Source: Ciona intestinalis (taxonomy: Eukaryota; Chordata; Ascidiacea; Phlebobranchia; Cionidae). Taken from it: a DNA stretch of 64,000 nt. The translations under genes were made by a program, and so were the position numbers. Under the pieces are notes generated by a model, which did no database searches, was not told where the DNA came from, and saw only the letters and a program-made list of their open reading frames with translations. Of this stretch, positions 1-12,600 are shown one piece after another; position 1 is the first letter of the stretch; the number at the start of each line of letters is the position of its first letter. The DNA lies in NCBI RefSeq assembly GCF_000224145.3, contig NC_020168.2, positions 2,057,171 to 2,121,170 on the forward strand, read 5' to 3'.

Positions 1-148
1 TTACTATTCATGATCAGTTCTGATTGTAATTTAGAAGCAATAGTTGTAGATCTTTTAGTAGTAAAATAATGATGGACCGGAGTCATTTCTAACATCATAT
101 CCCATGCATTTAAACATGCTGTCAGTATGACATAAAAAGTTGGAATAC

Positions 149-3100
149 CTTCTCATGTTTCAGAGCATGATAAAGCTCCTTGTCGGGTTGGTATCTCTCT
201 AACTCAGCTCGTGTAAGAACCTGCCTTATATGCATCACCTCTTCAACTGTTAGGGATAAACTGGCCACTGGTTGACGCCATTCGTCCTTTAAAAAGATTT
301 AAATTGTAGGAATTATTTAGGAATGGTTTTTAAAAAATCTTTCGCTTGATTTTGTGCGCTATAGAGATATTTTTTTTTATTTAAGTGACAGTTTACATCA
401 TGATTACCTTGTTTTAACATTATTATACAGAAGTAGCATTTTATTCAGTATATATAAGCTATACCTCCAAAGTAGAATTTTTTCTACGTTCCGATTTTGT
501 GCGTCTGAAATATTGCCTTTTCTCCTCTGCCGTCACTGGAGGGCGCATGGTGGGCGGTAGTTTGACGTCACCCTTCGTGACGTCATCGGTTGACGAAGTT
601 TCCAGCCACGTAATTTTGCGACCCATTAAACTGGGACGCTGGGTTAGGTTTGACCGTAGCGCGACGCTCTGCGACCGGCGGAGACCGTGTGAGGGCAGTT
701 TGCTTAGAAACGATGGGACAAAAGACGAAAAATTAACCGGCGAATCGGTGGGGGTTTTAGCAGGGCTCGGCGGTAACTCCAATGGCAGTACTGAAATAAA
801 AACAGTCGCTTAAAATTAGGAATTTACAAAGCATAAAAAAATTAAATTCCTAATTTATCTTCAGATTTTTAACATTCCACTATATAACCTACATCGTTTG
901 CGACGGATAGAATCCGAAAATCGAATCGACAGCGGACGGTGAGTGTTGGCTTCTGTTCCGTCACTGACGTCACCGCTCGATGACGACACACCTGACGTAC
1001 CTGGAACACATTTGTATAATAATAACGAAATCTTTATCATATTAAGTTTATCACATACCCGATGATCTTGGAGACGGAGAAGTTCGATTGAAACGTTTTA
1101 ATGGCGAGTACGAATCATCAAGATTTTCAGACGTATTGACGTCACTTAAGTCGCCTGTGACGTCATACTCGATGTCGGACTAAAGAATGTGAAAATATCA
1201 AGTTAAAAATGGAAACTAATCTAAATTCCGTGAGATAAGAGAGTCGAGTCAGTGGTTTTACAATTGGTTTCCACGCTCAATCCTATAGTTGCCTTGGGCA
1301 AGAATACGGGAGTAAAGTCGAGTTAGAAATCAATATTTCTGCCCGGAGAAGTACGCCAGAGCACTTGGAGCTATGATTTGTGACAATTGTTTGATAAACC
1401 GACGTTCAAGTGAACGGGTTTTCATTTGTCCCCTTGAACTCTTTTCAAATCAGAACAGAAATCAAAAGCCGTTCCTTTGGTGTTCAATGTTCTTGCTATT
1501 TGTCCCCAACCACTTTAATACACATTCACAGTAAATAGGTTGCATAGAATTTATAACAGACTGCGTTATGTGTTGTTTGTACAATCATTTCGTGCAAGGT
1601 AAACACACACGCGCCATTGTTGAATAATAACGTTGTTTTTACGAAATATTCCTTTAATACGAAACTGTGTGTTATGCTGGCTAAATCCACTTAGCGAAAA
1701 GTGCCGGATTACGATTACACAAAGACGTTTAGTGTCTTGCCACAAGCAGAAAATGTCAGCGTGGAGAAACTCCCAATTAGTAAGTAAACGAACGACATAT
1801 ACCTCTGTTAGTGAACCGTCATCGTCGTCATCACAATCCGAGAAATTTTCCAACTTCAAGATTCTACGACACGAAACAGATGACGTCACACCTCCGACTG
1901 GATCTGCAATTACAAGAATCGGTTTAAGTTTGCTTCGTAATGAGCGGCGGCTTTATGGCTGACTGAGAAAGAGGCTGGTGGCGATAATTAGATGTTTTAA
2001 AATGTAAAACGCGGTCTACAGTAGCATTAAGCAGACGTAACGGCAGTTATCGTTTTCCGCTGACACTGATCCGATTGCCTATAGCTCGTTAGAGGTTCTA
2101 TTAAAGAAAATGACGTTAGAAGAATTTTCCGAGGAAGAAACATGCAGACGTAACGGCAGTTATCGTTTTCCGCTGACACTGATCCGATTGCCTATAGCTC
2201 GTTAGAGGTTCTATTAAAGAAAATGACGTTAGAAGAATTTTCCGAGGAAGAAACATAAAATATTCAACTTCGCATGTAATAATTATGCGTGTTTGCCATT
2301 CTCAATATACATCATGTAGGTAAAAGCATAAGTAGCAAAACTTATACTCAAGTGAACATGACATTAACCCACTTAATACATTAGACGATTACAGGTTGGA
2401 TTAAGTCAGGACACCAACCTAACCACGACTTCAAAAGTACAAAGCAATAAGATCAGGCAATTTAAGAAAAGGTGAAATATATGACTAATATAATCAAACT
2501 TACCCTTCACAGGCGGACCTGCATCGAAGGTTCTGGAAGACTTCATTGAGTTAAATGGGACCGGCTTGAGGGGAACAGAATGTTCATGTATTTGTTCAAT
2601 AAGTTGTTCATGTAATGACTTTGACCTTGGAGGAGTTGGGGCCAAAATTCGCTTATGTGCCTGTCGGAATTTCGGCGGTTTTGTTAGATGGCAAGTTTTA
2701 ATAGGGGGAGGTTGACTGGTTTAGATGTATTAAATAATGCGTAAGCGTCTGTGGATGGCGATATTTCGTTTTTGAATTAGTATATAAATCACAGTGTAAA
2801 AAATATGCTTATAGTATACACCGTGTAGTTGTGTAGTAACAGATAGTGACAATGTAATTTGATTGAAGAATATTACGAACGTTAAACAGAAACTTAAAAA
2901 AAATGTAACCAAATGCTCTATATTAAAGAGGAAGCCGGTCTGAGACGTCGGAAGGTAGTTTTCGCGATAAAGCCCCTGAACAAGCATAGACGAATGCACA
3001 TCAATGCCACATTGTGACCCTGGAATGTCGATTAATACGGAACAAAGAACTCACCGGTGATAAATTTGGACGCGAACGTATAAATTCCAGTATGACGTCA

Positions 3101-6100
3101 TGAGCGCTTTTTTTCACAAGGGGTGCAAGAATATCGTCAGTGGTTACCTAGCAACGATGACATCGTTAAAATATGTGATGACGTCATCCAAATACAAAGC
3201 ATCGGAATTTAGGATAGTATATAGTACTGTGGGGAAAGATGGGATACCATTTGCACCTAAAACCCATATTTACTAATCGTGACTTAACAATTAACAACGC
3301 TTTTTAGAGTCGGGAGCATACGATAATATATACTATGCGAACAATTAAATTCATTCAACAACGGCCAGATATTAGTGATAAACCATGCTCGTTGACCCGG
3401 AAGTGCGGAGATCGTATATTCAACTTGACTTTATATATCAATATACATGTGGGTACATTCGTCGAAATACAACACCTTTCTCAAAGTGTATTTCTTTTGT
3501 CGTATGTCTTCCATGAGTATTTCGTAAGGTGTAAGTTCAAATTCAACCGAGCTTCTCGTCTGTTGATCGACTTTCTTTAACCGGGTAACCCCCCTTCGTA
3601 ACTGGTCCAACACTTGCATCCAAAGATGGGCCTATGACGTCATGTTGTTATGTTAACATGTTATTATGAGAGTTTCAATGGAAACAGAGATATTTGTTTA
3701 TGTTTCATTTGATAACGTACAGGAAATAACATGTTTATTATCTCAGAAATGACCTGTGTTTAAATTAAACCTAAACAATAGATTTTAAATCAAATTGATC
3801 GCACGCACTACAGGTTATACCACGATTTTTAAACCATCATGTATCATCATTAAGCACAAACGTTTAAATTATGACATTATGTTGTTTGCTTTACATATGC
3901 GTTAATCATGTAACTAAGGCGAAGATAATGGTCGAAATCAAAGGTCGTATATACTCTGGCAGAGAATAAACAGATACAAGAATGTAATATGTTCAACATA
4001 TGACATGGGGGATTTATTCCGCTTATTACGTCTACGAATTTCATCATTGCTTCTTCGACAAAGTGGCAAATTATGGTTCGCACGCTACCTACCCATTCAG
4101 CAAAACCAAGGTTTGGAATGTCGTCCGTATCTATCTCACCATGAATTTGGTCACGTGAGGATGACGTAGCTTGCTGTGTGAGTTTACGCAAACTCTGGAA
4201 ATAAAGAGAATTGGTGAAATTAAATATTGCTTTCAAAACATTAAGAAAGAACAAGCAAAGAGTTCAATGTTGGTTGATTACCAATAAATATCGACCACTA
4301 ATCAGCCGTATATGCTTGGTCTGCGGAAAAGCTACGTATAAAGTTTATTTATAGTTGATATGTCATGTGTTCGTCGCAGGACGACAAATACACACAGTAA
4401 GTATTGGTATGCAGAAGGGTTTGAACTTTGTATTGTTACGTTTGAAGGATTAAACACTTAAAATGCCACCGGGTGTTTCCTGGATACCTTTCTAATTGCT
4501 TTTATCAGAGGATCTCTATATGAAACGTGTAGTTGATTACCAAGAGTCCATAACCGGTTATCACCTGTTTAAACCGGTAAGTGCAAGGTAATTGGGGGAT
4601 GCGAAATTAACATTGTGCGGTGACTGTGTTGGTATGTGAGCCGCAGGGTTGTTCTGATAGTTAGTCGTTAGGGAAATACTAGCTCTTCCGCCTCACGATA
4701 AAAATGATACATTTGTGTAATAGTGGTGACAAGCATTCTATAAAACACCTAATGAGATGGCTATGTGTCCTTACAACGGTTTATGCAACGATTACAGGGA
4801 AATAGAGTATATTACTGTTTTGGCCACACGCAACCTTATATTAACGTTTAATGTCGCAATAAAATATTGTAACATTAATTCATCACATTCCAGTTTTACA
4901 AGCACCTTATGATTTATTCAAGGTGTGCCCGATTACGTCACTCATGTATTGAGTTTCTAACTTGAGTGTGGCACCCGAAATCACTATTTGCCACACCAAT
5001 ATAGGAAATGTGTAGCGAAAAACCGCATTGACGCGTTAAAAGGTTTCAGACAGGAGAAATAGAAGAATCGGTGACTTTTTATACTTGGTGAAGTTTGTAA
5101 TCAAAGAGCCAGGTATATACAATGATTCACGCAGGCGCAACTGTCTCTTAATGTATCGCTATATCTAAACACGGAGAAACTTGTAACCGAAATTAAACAA
5201 CTAAAAAGCATCGATCACCCGAAATACGACGTTAAGGCAATTTACGTTTAATTAGAATTCGTTTTGTTTTTATTCGCAATCGATCGTGAATGACGTGTTC
5301 ACTTTTAACAATCTTCTATTTTAAGAAGGCGAGTAAAACGATCGTTTATAGACTGAACGTAGGCGTTATTGAGTAAGGGGGTGCGGGATTGACGAGTTCG
5401 CCTTTTAACGTTACCACCGTGAAGCCAACAAAGGTTTCCATCATTTAAAGTTAAAGTTAATTGGGGAGACGGAAAGTTGGAAGGCATTACATCAATTATT
5501 CATTTCTATTTAGCTAAATTAGAATTCCATTGGACACAGAAATCAAACAATTGGCTAACTTTTTAAACGGTCATCTTCATTTAAAACTCAAACTGTATAG
5601 TTATACTACTTTAATTTAAAGAAATGAGTTTCCAGTACAGGAAAAATCATGATTGATCATATAACCTCAGCAATAATTACATACATAATTGTGTGTACCT
5701 GGTTGGCGGATTGTACTTTGCTAAGAAAAACTTTAAGTTCTTGCGCCTCTCGCAGCATAGCAGTACACACAGCTGTGTAATGACTCTCCGCTTCCCATCT
5801 CCCCGAAAGTCGGTTTTCACAACACTGAAAATTAGAAATGATCACTTTATGTCTGATTTGTTCGAACAAAACGATCGATATTACAGTTGATATAAAGAAT
5901 AAAACAGTAGGTCGTGAAGTTTTTAATGATTCAGGCAAAATTTTAATACAGGTTAATTAATTTATATAAAGTAATGGTTGACATTTTCACGAGATTATTG
6001 AAAATAAATAATCAATGAGACGTGTACAGTACTCGCAATGCTGCTATATTAACAACGATAAAAGCTAGTAGCTACCCTTTATATGTGTTTAAAAATGTTG

Positions 6101-9100
6101 ACAATCGAGCGACTATTCCCTTATTAATGCAAAACTTTCTGTCTTTTTAAAGTCCTAAAACTAAATCGGACTTGGCATTGCGTAATTGAATATATAAAAA
6201 AAAAATTAAGTCAACTTACGACGATAATTGGCATGATAACGCAAATCAGGAAAAAGAAGATTCGGCCTATGACGTCACATAAAAACACCAACAAAACCAA
6301 GACAGCGAAAAATCGAGCGATACTTTTTGATAAAATATTTCTATTAGCGACTGCACGTGATCTGTAAACTACTCTCCAAGCTGTACATGGGTGCAAGTCA
6401 CGTGGTACTTCCTTGTTCATCTGCAACTAGGTTCCGTATTCATTACGAAGACCAGGCCCTACTTTGCATCTAAACAGCATGCGACGAGCGAGCCTCTGGT
6501 CATCAATAATGAATGAAACGCATCCACTTGCTACCACAAGGTCTCTGCACTGCTGACTGTATAATCAGACAGCAAGCATTTTAGTTTCCCTTCGTACACT
6601 TCCTTAAGATTCCACTGCAGCATAAACCTTACCAAGCAAAGAAGCGCACCAAGATATCTATATCGACCCATGTATACGTATTCAATCGATAGCAAACTTA
6701 AACTGCCGTCTTAGTGGACCGCACGATGCGCAATGTACCAGAGGAATGCTACCAAGCCAATGAACAAAACATTGACAACAAAAATAGCATTTTAACTGCA
6801 CGGAAACAAACAGCTAACGAATTTTAGAACAATAGGACACAGATTCCTATTGCTTTTAAAACAAAGTTGACCAATAAAAAACGCAGAAAGTTATTTTACG
6901 ATGAGAAACATGCTTGGTAGTATCGAACATGCTGTGTCTGAAAATGTGAAACATGGAATTCATATCTGTATCAATATTTCCAATTCAGGCCAACTTGGAG
7001 TTGAAGTTAATTTAAATTAACACATGAGGTCTATATACTTAATAATGCGCATAACAGGCAGCAGTCCACTTAATATATAGTAGCATGAGGGAACATGGGA
7101 CACCTTTAACACATAATATCTCATTATCCTGATCCTGTTTTAAACAACTAACAACAGTCTATGGGAGTCGTGTGGATGCCGTTTTAAAATTCTTTGAAGA
7201 TGTTTTGTTTACTACCAAATGAGATGTGCAGATGTGCAAATTGAATGAAAAGGTGTCCCATCTTCCCCCACCCGAATATAAATTTAAAGAAAAACACAAG
7301 AGTCTTGATGGGCAATTAACTATACATTGTGTGACGCACTGAGGCGCAAGGCAAAACATTATAAACTGGAATGACCGAAAAATCCAATTCCATCGGGTTG
7401 TGATTTATGGTTTGACCAGACGCAACATTATAAGCTAATGCGGGCCTTGATGAGGGTTAATGAGGCTTGCAAATCGTGGCTTGGCAGATAATTATTGATG
7501 GGAAGCCGGATTGGATTAACGATTCGTATCAAAAAACGCGCTCATCACAAGAGCAAGGGTCAGCAGAATTATGGGATATAAGCATATCTTGCATATACAG
7601 ACTATGTACAATCTCTCTCTGGGGTAAGAGATTAAATGTAATTTGTGAACATAAAACATAGGCAACCTTCGCAATTAAAATGTGTTTTTTTATAATTTGT
7701 TTTGGGTAATCTCCGGATAAAAATGGCCCCATTGACTCGTACTTTTGTACAAATATTAAATATTTAGCAATTGATTTGTGTTATAAAACACCACGCACAA
7801 TTCAAGGAAATGTTCGTTCAGTATTGGTTGGCTTAATTGCAAAACTTAATTAATTTTCCGATCGGTAACGAATCAATAACTGACCTACTCAACACGCGGA
7901 AATCATGAAATATCTGAACCATGTTGCTGTAGAGTAATTAAAACCGAACAGTTGAAAACATAATATTAGATTTGCACAATGTAAGATCTGGCGACATGGG
8001 CATTTTGGTGTTAAGGGAAGCCCATCTTACACCATAAAGCGCTATTTTAAAGATCTAAAAGGATTGTTGTGTGGCATACACTTACCGATATCAGGTCATC
8101 AACGGAGCATGGAAGTTCCTCCGTGTTGGCTTTCTCATCATCATAACCTTCATCGTGATTATCATCATCAACTTCATTATGAATCACTGACGTCATTCGT
8201 GATATGAGGTCCTCCAATGAAAGCGAGATCTCCTGCTCTTGTTGCTCATCCAGGCCAAAATCGAGAGCAGAGAAGACGGAGACGCCAACGCGGGCAAGAG
8301 CAATCTGCAAGAAATATAATACTGTAATGTATAATACTGTTCACTTCAACTTCATAATCGGATGCTTTGTAATTGTAATCACAGTGTTTATCTGGACCTT
8401 CCAATCACTTTAGAGACATTCTCAATTGATTTTCAGTCACCGGTTTCGTAAATTAAACACTCATGCGTACGTGTTGTTCGATTTTACACTAAATATATTT
8501 TTTTAGAAATTCATGGAAAATTTTGCAAAGTGTACTCATTGGTCGTAGAATCGATGTGACTTTAGTTATTAAAGTTACATTTTATTAGGCAGTAATAGGT
8601 AAGCAAAACTACAAACATTTATATTCTTTTATTTGTATTTTTACTTTAGACCTCACTGTGTTCGTGTGTTAAACACATTATAGCATTTTAAGTACTGTTG
8701 CGCGAACAAAAACCATACATATTTAACATTCAGCTTTGCCTGCCGAGGACCCTTTAGTTCATAAATAGTTGTAAAGTAAAACTAGTATGTTTGATAGAAC
8801 AAATAGTAATCAAGTCCGAGTGTGCTTGTGAAATGACGAGTGTGAACGGTCGAAGATTCGTGTGTTTGATTAGGGAGACGAAACTACGGAATCGTCGACA
8901 TCATGACATGTCTACTACTCTACTTACATTTGAATATAAGTTAATAGGACTTCCAAAGTTGGGTCTACTATTATTATTAGTTGTGCAGGATCAGAGGTCG
9001 ACCGTGGTAATAAATAATCGATGGAGATGAAAACAAGAAAAGCTGCATTTTAACCCAACCGCATATCGATCGCAACCGTTGGGTTTATTATCACAAACTT

Positions 9101-10792
9101 ATACCTATATTACTGTGGGGAAGATTGAGATATAGTTAGCATCTAAATGTCCCATTTTACCCCACCCTATAGTACTATATAGTTATTGTTTTACTTTCCG
9201 CAAAAGCAACCTACTATAATCGATAAATGTATATCTAGTGTGTAGTGCCCTCTGAGAGAGGGAAATTTTGTAACTTCTAAATTACTTGCGTGGAATTGAC
9301 ATGGCTTTGTATATTACATCATCGATCAGTTTGCCATAGTAATAAAGGAACGGCAACATAGCTTTGTTTATTGATCGAAAACCCAGTAAAGATTTGTTGA
9401 GAGAAAAGTAGTGAAAATGTTTACTTTGTGGTTGATTGATTATTGCTTTAACTGGTTATCTTACTATCTTATATAGCGTTTTATAATTAGAGCAGTAAGT
9501 ACGGTTAAAGATGTTACGTTTAAACTGCAACAAGAATTTACAACGATTAGAGCGCTCTTTCTTTAAATTATCGTTAATACTGAGACCATGTACAATAAAA
9601 CGACGGCCATACGAATCTTGAGCACGCAGAAACGTGTTTTGCGAGATCGCGTGTGAAGACGCTCAAAGGGAAACGATTATCGAGTTATATTCGCTTTGCC
9701 GCGAGGCGGATTCTCGGATTCTCGCACAAGCACTCCGAAATCTATACAGACTTTAAACAAGCATATACAGGCGTTGGCTTGAAACCAACAATTTGAGACA
9801 CTTGTCCATGTTGATTTAATGTAAATATCAAGAGTCAAGATGGCTTTATGACCAATTAGTTCTAATTTCATGCTTTTGCCCATGCCCTTTAACACCGACA
9901 GTGTTGTAACTCAATTTTAGGATAATTTTTTGGAAATTATAATAATTGTTAGCGAGCTAAAGGTTAATGGGGTTAAACATAATGTTGTTCCCACAAAAAA
10001 ACAGTAAGTTTAAAGTATAGTAACCAATATATTGGTGAGCCCTTATGTTTGAAATACCAAAGATTTCTTTGTTGTATGTTGCTATGTTGACTATTGTGGG
10101 CTTGTTTAAATAGAAGGATCCGCCCTTGGATTTAACTTAAAGACGTTAGGCCATAAAAGTCAAACATATGATAGCTCATATTACACAGGCATTTATTGCG
10201 AAATATTAACTGAAAGAAAATTATTATAAGTTACAAAATTCAACCAAAACACAAATAAATAACAAACTATTTAGAGAAATCAATAAAATCAATTAATAAG
10301 AATCCTATAATCAGTTTGCTATTAAAAACCTGGGGTTCGGTAAATGAGAACAGTATCATACAATAGACTTTGTTAACGTGGGTGGTGCATGTTGTTAAAT
10401 GGTTTTTAAAAGACAACCAACCAAAACATTAAAAAGGTTAGTTTTACAAATTTAGGTAAAGTTTAGTAACAGTAAGTACCATATGAGTGAATTCAAGTGA
10501 TTGAATGGCAAAAATATGAATAAGTGGCTGTACATGAAACAAGCAAACTCATGCTAAGTAAAGTTTGTACCTGTTCCTGAAATTCATTTGGTGGTCCTAG
10601 CAAGTCCACATGTCCATTTTCATTAAAATAAATATTCTTGGGTCCTTCTGGGGCAGTAAACACCGGTTTTGTTGTGTCTAAGTGTTCTATTTCCTGCTTC
10701 TTTAAAAACTTGCCACACTGATGGCAAACTGCCCAGGCTTGTTCTTCTTTTATCGGAGCATTAAAACACTCGACTATCTCTTTTAAATCCAT
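149..10792 (-). CDS. SPIRE: Spire-type actin nucleator (3' end beyond left edge)
   Basis: Spire proteins nucleate unbranched actin filaments with formins, on vesicles and at the cortex. Eleven coding exons join in phase: 10571-10792, 8086-8304, 5699-5824, 4093-4194, 3476-3631, 3055-3147, 2504-2660, 1803-1903, 1059-1179, 465-790 and 149-286 (587 codons in the window). Exons 1-3 encode a KIND domain ([49 protein letters not shown]). Exons 5-7 hold four WH2-like actin-binding motifs, including [38 protein letters not shown] and [10 protein letters not shown]. Exon 11 holds the Spire box ([15 protein letters not shown]). The FYVE-like C terminus would lie left of the window. The start is the first ATG in the KIND exon, so a short upstream extension cannot be excluded. 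The 8-10 linker exons are weakly conserved and rest on phase and splice sites. The region is unusually rich in TGACGTCA. Confidence 0.93.
2031..2256. repeat. Exact 113-bp tandem duplication
   Basis: Positions 2031-2143 and 2144-2256 read as the same 113-bp sequence, placed head to tail with no spacer. It lies in the Spire intron between coding exons 7 and 8. I saw no difference between the copies, so the duplication is either very recent or an assembly artefact. Confidence 0.93.
3222..3320. repeat. Partial MITE copy (GTGGGG..GATGGGA family)
   Basis: A partial copy of the small repeat family found about ten times in this window. It starts with a TGTGGGGAAAGATGGGATACC-like terminus and retains the internal TTAACAATTAACAACG segment, but the far inverted terminus is lost. 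It lies in a Spire intron. Confidence 0.6.
7083..7275. repeat. MITE copy with terminal inverted repeats
   Basis: About 190 bp. The left end contains ATGGGACACCTTT and the right end AAAAGGTGTCCCATCTTCCC, which are inverted complements. The interior has TTTAAACAACTAACAACAGT and an AATTCTTTGAA stretch shared with the other copies. It lies in a Spire intron and has no coding capacity. Confidence 0.8.
9110..9178. repeat. Short MITE copy
   Basis: A deleted copy of about 70 bp, in which a TGTGGGGAAGATTGAGAT-like left end is followed almost directly by CCCATTTTACCCCACC. The two termini are inverted complements. It lies in the first Spire intron. Confidence 0.6.
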
Positions 10793-11584
10793 TATATTGA
10801 CCTAAGTTTGTATATCAGCAGCTCACTCAATCAAACGTTCAATAAAGTACACCATGCTAAAGTTCTGTCGGACCACACTGCAACGTGGCCGTGAGAGAAT
10901 GTTTCTAAACCACTGACTCACTTGCGTCTGTGTTGCTACCCGATCAGCTGTTCAATTCTTTCGAAATAATGCGCCTTTTTCGTAACAATACTATGAATTG
11001 AACAACTCATGCGTAAAACGTTTTAAGGGAATAGTGAATTTGTTCGGGGAGTATTCTGAATGCGCGTTTGAATTCCTTAATGAAACTGCAATACTTAAAC
11101 TTATTTAGAAAATAAAAATACGTAGTATTCATAAAGTAGCTTAGTGCTACCCTCCAAAAAAAAATTTTTTAGAATAAATGAAAAATTAACCAATTCTCCG
11201 AAAATAGAAATTCAGTTTAACTTTAAAGAGATAAATTTGTATCATGTTGTTGAAGTGTATGAATTTTAGTAAGAATCTATTATGAAAATGTTTTACTGAA
11301 ATACTGCAACTTTCTGTTTATAGTTACGTAAACAGTTTAACAGAGGTGTATTTAGTAACGCGATGACATGTGATACTGAGTTGACATGACATGTGATATA
11401 CCTAGTTGAGGACCTCAGTGTTAGCAAATAAACAACAAACAGAAAAATATCACTGGTCACATATTAACTGCTGGGACGACCCATGATTGCGAGATCCGTA
11501 ACAAAGTCTAATTGATTTTGACAAGTCCTTAAAGTATTATGAGAGCACAGAACTTAGTGATTTTAAGTACGAACAACAGTGTGC
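10793..11584. other. Spire 5' flank, no gene seen
   Basis: Upstream of the Spire start codon, reading leftward. I see no coding exon. An AT-rich stretch near 11100-11250 follows. A minus-strand core promoter for Spire is expected here, but no clear TATA box or initiator could be assigned. Confidence 0.4.
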
Positions 11585-11656
11585 GGGGATGTAGCTCAGT
11601 GGTAGAGCGCATGCTTTGCATGTATGAGGCCCCGGGTTCGATCCCCGGCATCTCCA
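11585..11656 (+). tRNA. tRNA-Ala (anticodon UGC)
   Basis: A 72-nt cloverleaf. The acceptor arm GGGGATG pairs with CATCTCC (one G-U pair) and is followed by discriminator A. The D arm is GCTC..GAGC. The anticodon stem CATGC/GTATG closes a TTTGCAT loop with TGC at positions 34-36. The T arm is CCGGG TTCGATC CCCGG. The internal A box (TAGCTCAGTGGTAGAGC) and B box (GGTTCGATCCC) match pol III promoters, and T-rich tracts follow. CCA is not encoded. It stands alone between two divergent protein genes. Confidence 0.97.
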
Positions 11657-11789
11657 CATGTTTATTTAAAAGTGGTTTCGTTACACACTTGTATTTTTCA
11701 TCCTTTTGTTTTTACTTTATTCGTTCCGACTAATATATTTGTACCGGCTCTATTGCGCATGTGCAGTATGTCAGAAAAAATAAAACAAA

Positions 11790-11822
11790 ACCATGCCCTC
11801 TACCACTGAGCTACATCCCCGC
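11790..11822 (-). repeat. Antisense tRNA-Ala 5' half (pseudo-tRNA or SINE head)
   Basis: Read on the minus strand, this stretch repeats the 5' half of the neighbouring tRNA-Ala (acceptor strand, D arm and A box) up to GGTAGAG, then diverges. No T arm follows, only AT-rich sequence. It is therefore a truncated tRNA copy or the head of a tRNA-derived SINE, in inverted orientation about 135 bp from the intact tRNA. Confidence 0.85.
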
Positions 11823-12455
11823 ATAATCTATGACTCTATGTGGTACTTAAAAATACTTTTCTGTGTTCTCATAATACATCAAAGACTTGCTATTGCGCAT
11901 GCGCGGTAAGTCGGAACAATTACAATACGAGGTCTGTTAAATACGAACCAACTGAAAAAATGTTCTGGGGCAAAATGTTACTAAACACATTTTGCACCGT
12001 TTCAAGGTACATTTTGTACCATCTCGATGTACTGTTGGCATCGCTATTTCTGATTACGTCAGGCATCTTGCTGTGTCGAATACCAGTAATAAAATAAACA
12101 CTAAAATCACTTCGTTGTTGCACTTGACTCTGTCAGTATTGTTCCATTTTGTAAAGCAAAGGCAAAGAATATAGTTTGCATTTAGCATTGTTCATTTTTA
12201 ATCAACTGAAGCAAATGTTTATAGTATTAGACACAGCATTTAAGTAATTTTACAATGAATGAAAAAAGCATGGTATGTAATCCTGTTTGATAAAAATGTG
12301 AGTATATTAAATAAAGTGTGCTAATTAAACTAATCCAAAAAAATGTGAACCGGGTGGTCACTACATTTGTTCCGACCTACTGCGCATGCGTAGCTATTCA
12401 CATCCTAATAATAATAACTTTTACTGGTTGTTAGATTGATGCTGTTATACAATAT

Positions 12456-12600
12456 AGTATAGAGTGCGGTGGGATAGGACATTTTTTTATTTTTTCGGTC
12501 TCATTTGCTAATAAAAAAAGAATATTTACAGAATTATTTAATCGTCCCAGGAAATATGAGATATTATTGTGTTAACGGTATCCCACCTTACCCCACAAAA
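12456..12600. repeat. MITE copy, diverged
   Basis: The left end GGTGGGATAGGACA and right end GTATCCCACCTTACCCCAC are imperfect inverted complements of the window-wide MITE family. The interior is shorter than in full copies. Confidence 0.6.

Noticed and set aside
880..960. Extra Spire exon on the minus strand (reading [17 protein letters not shown], donor GTAG/GTTATA)
   Set aside because: The splice phases of the exons at 1059-1179 and 465-790 already join perfectly. Inserting this stretch would break the frame.
2730..2999. Minus-strand 89-codon open frame within Spire
   Set aside because: It lies in the intron between two exons whose sequences align continuously with Spire WH2 motifs, and it has no homology of its own.
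8791..9030. Plus-strand open frame inside the first Spire intron
   Set aside because: No ATG start, no domain, and it is antisense to an intron.
11539..11809. Open frames overlapping the tRNA-Ala
   Set aside because: They read through the tRNA structure, which fully explains the sequence.
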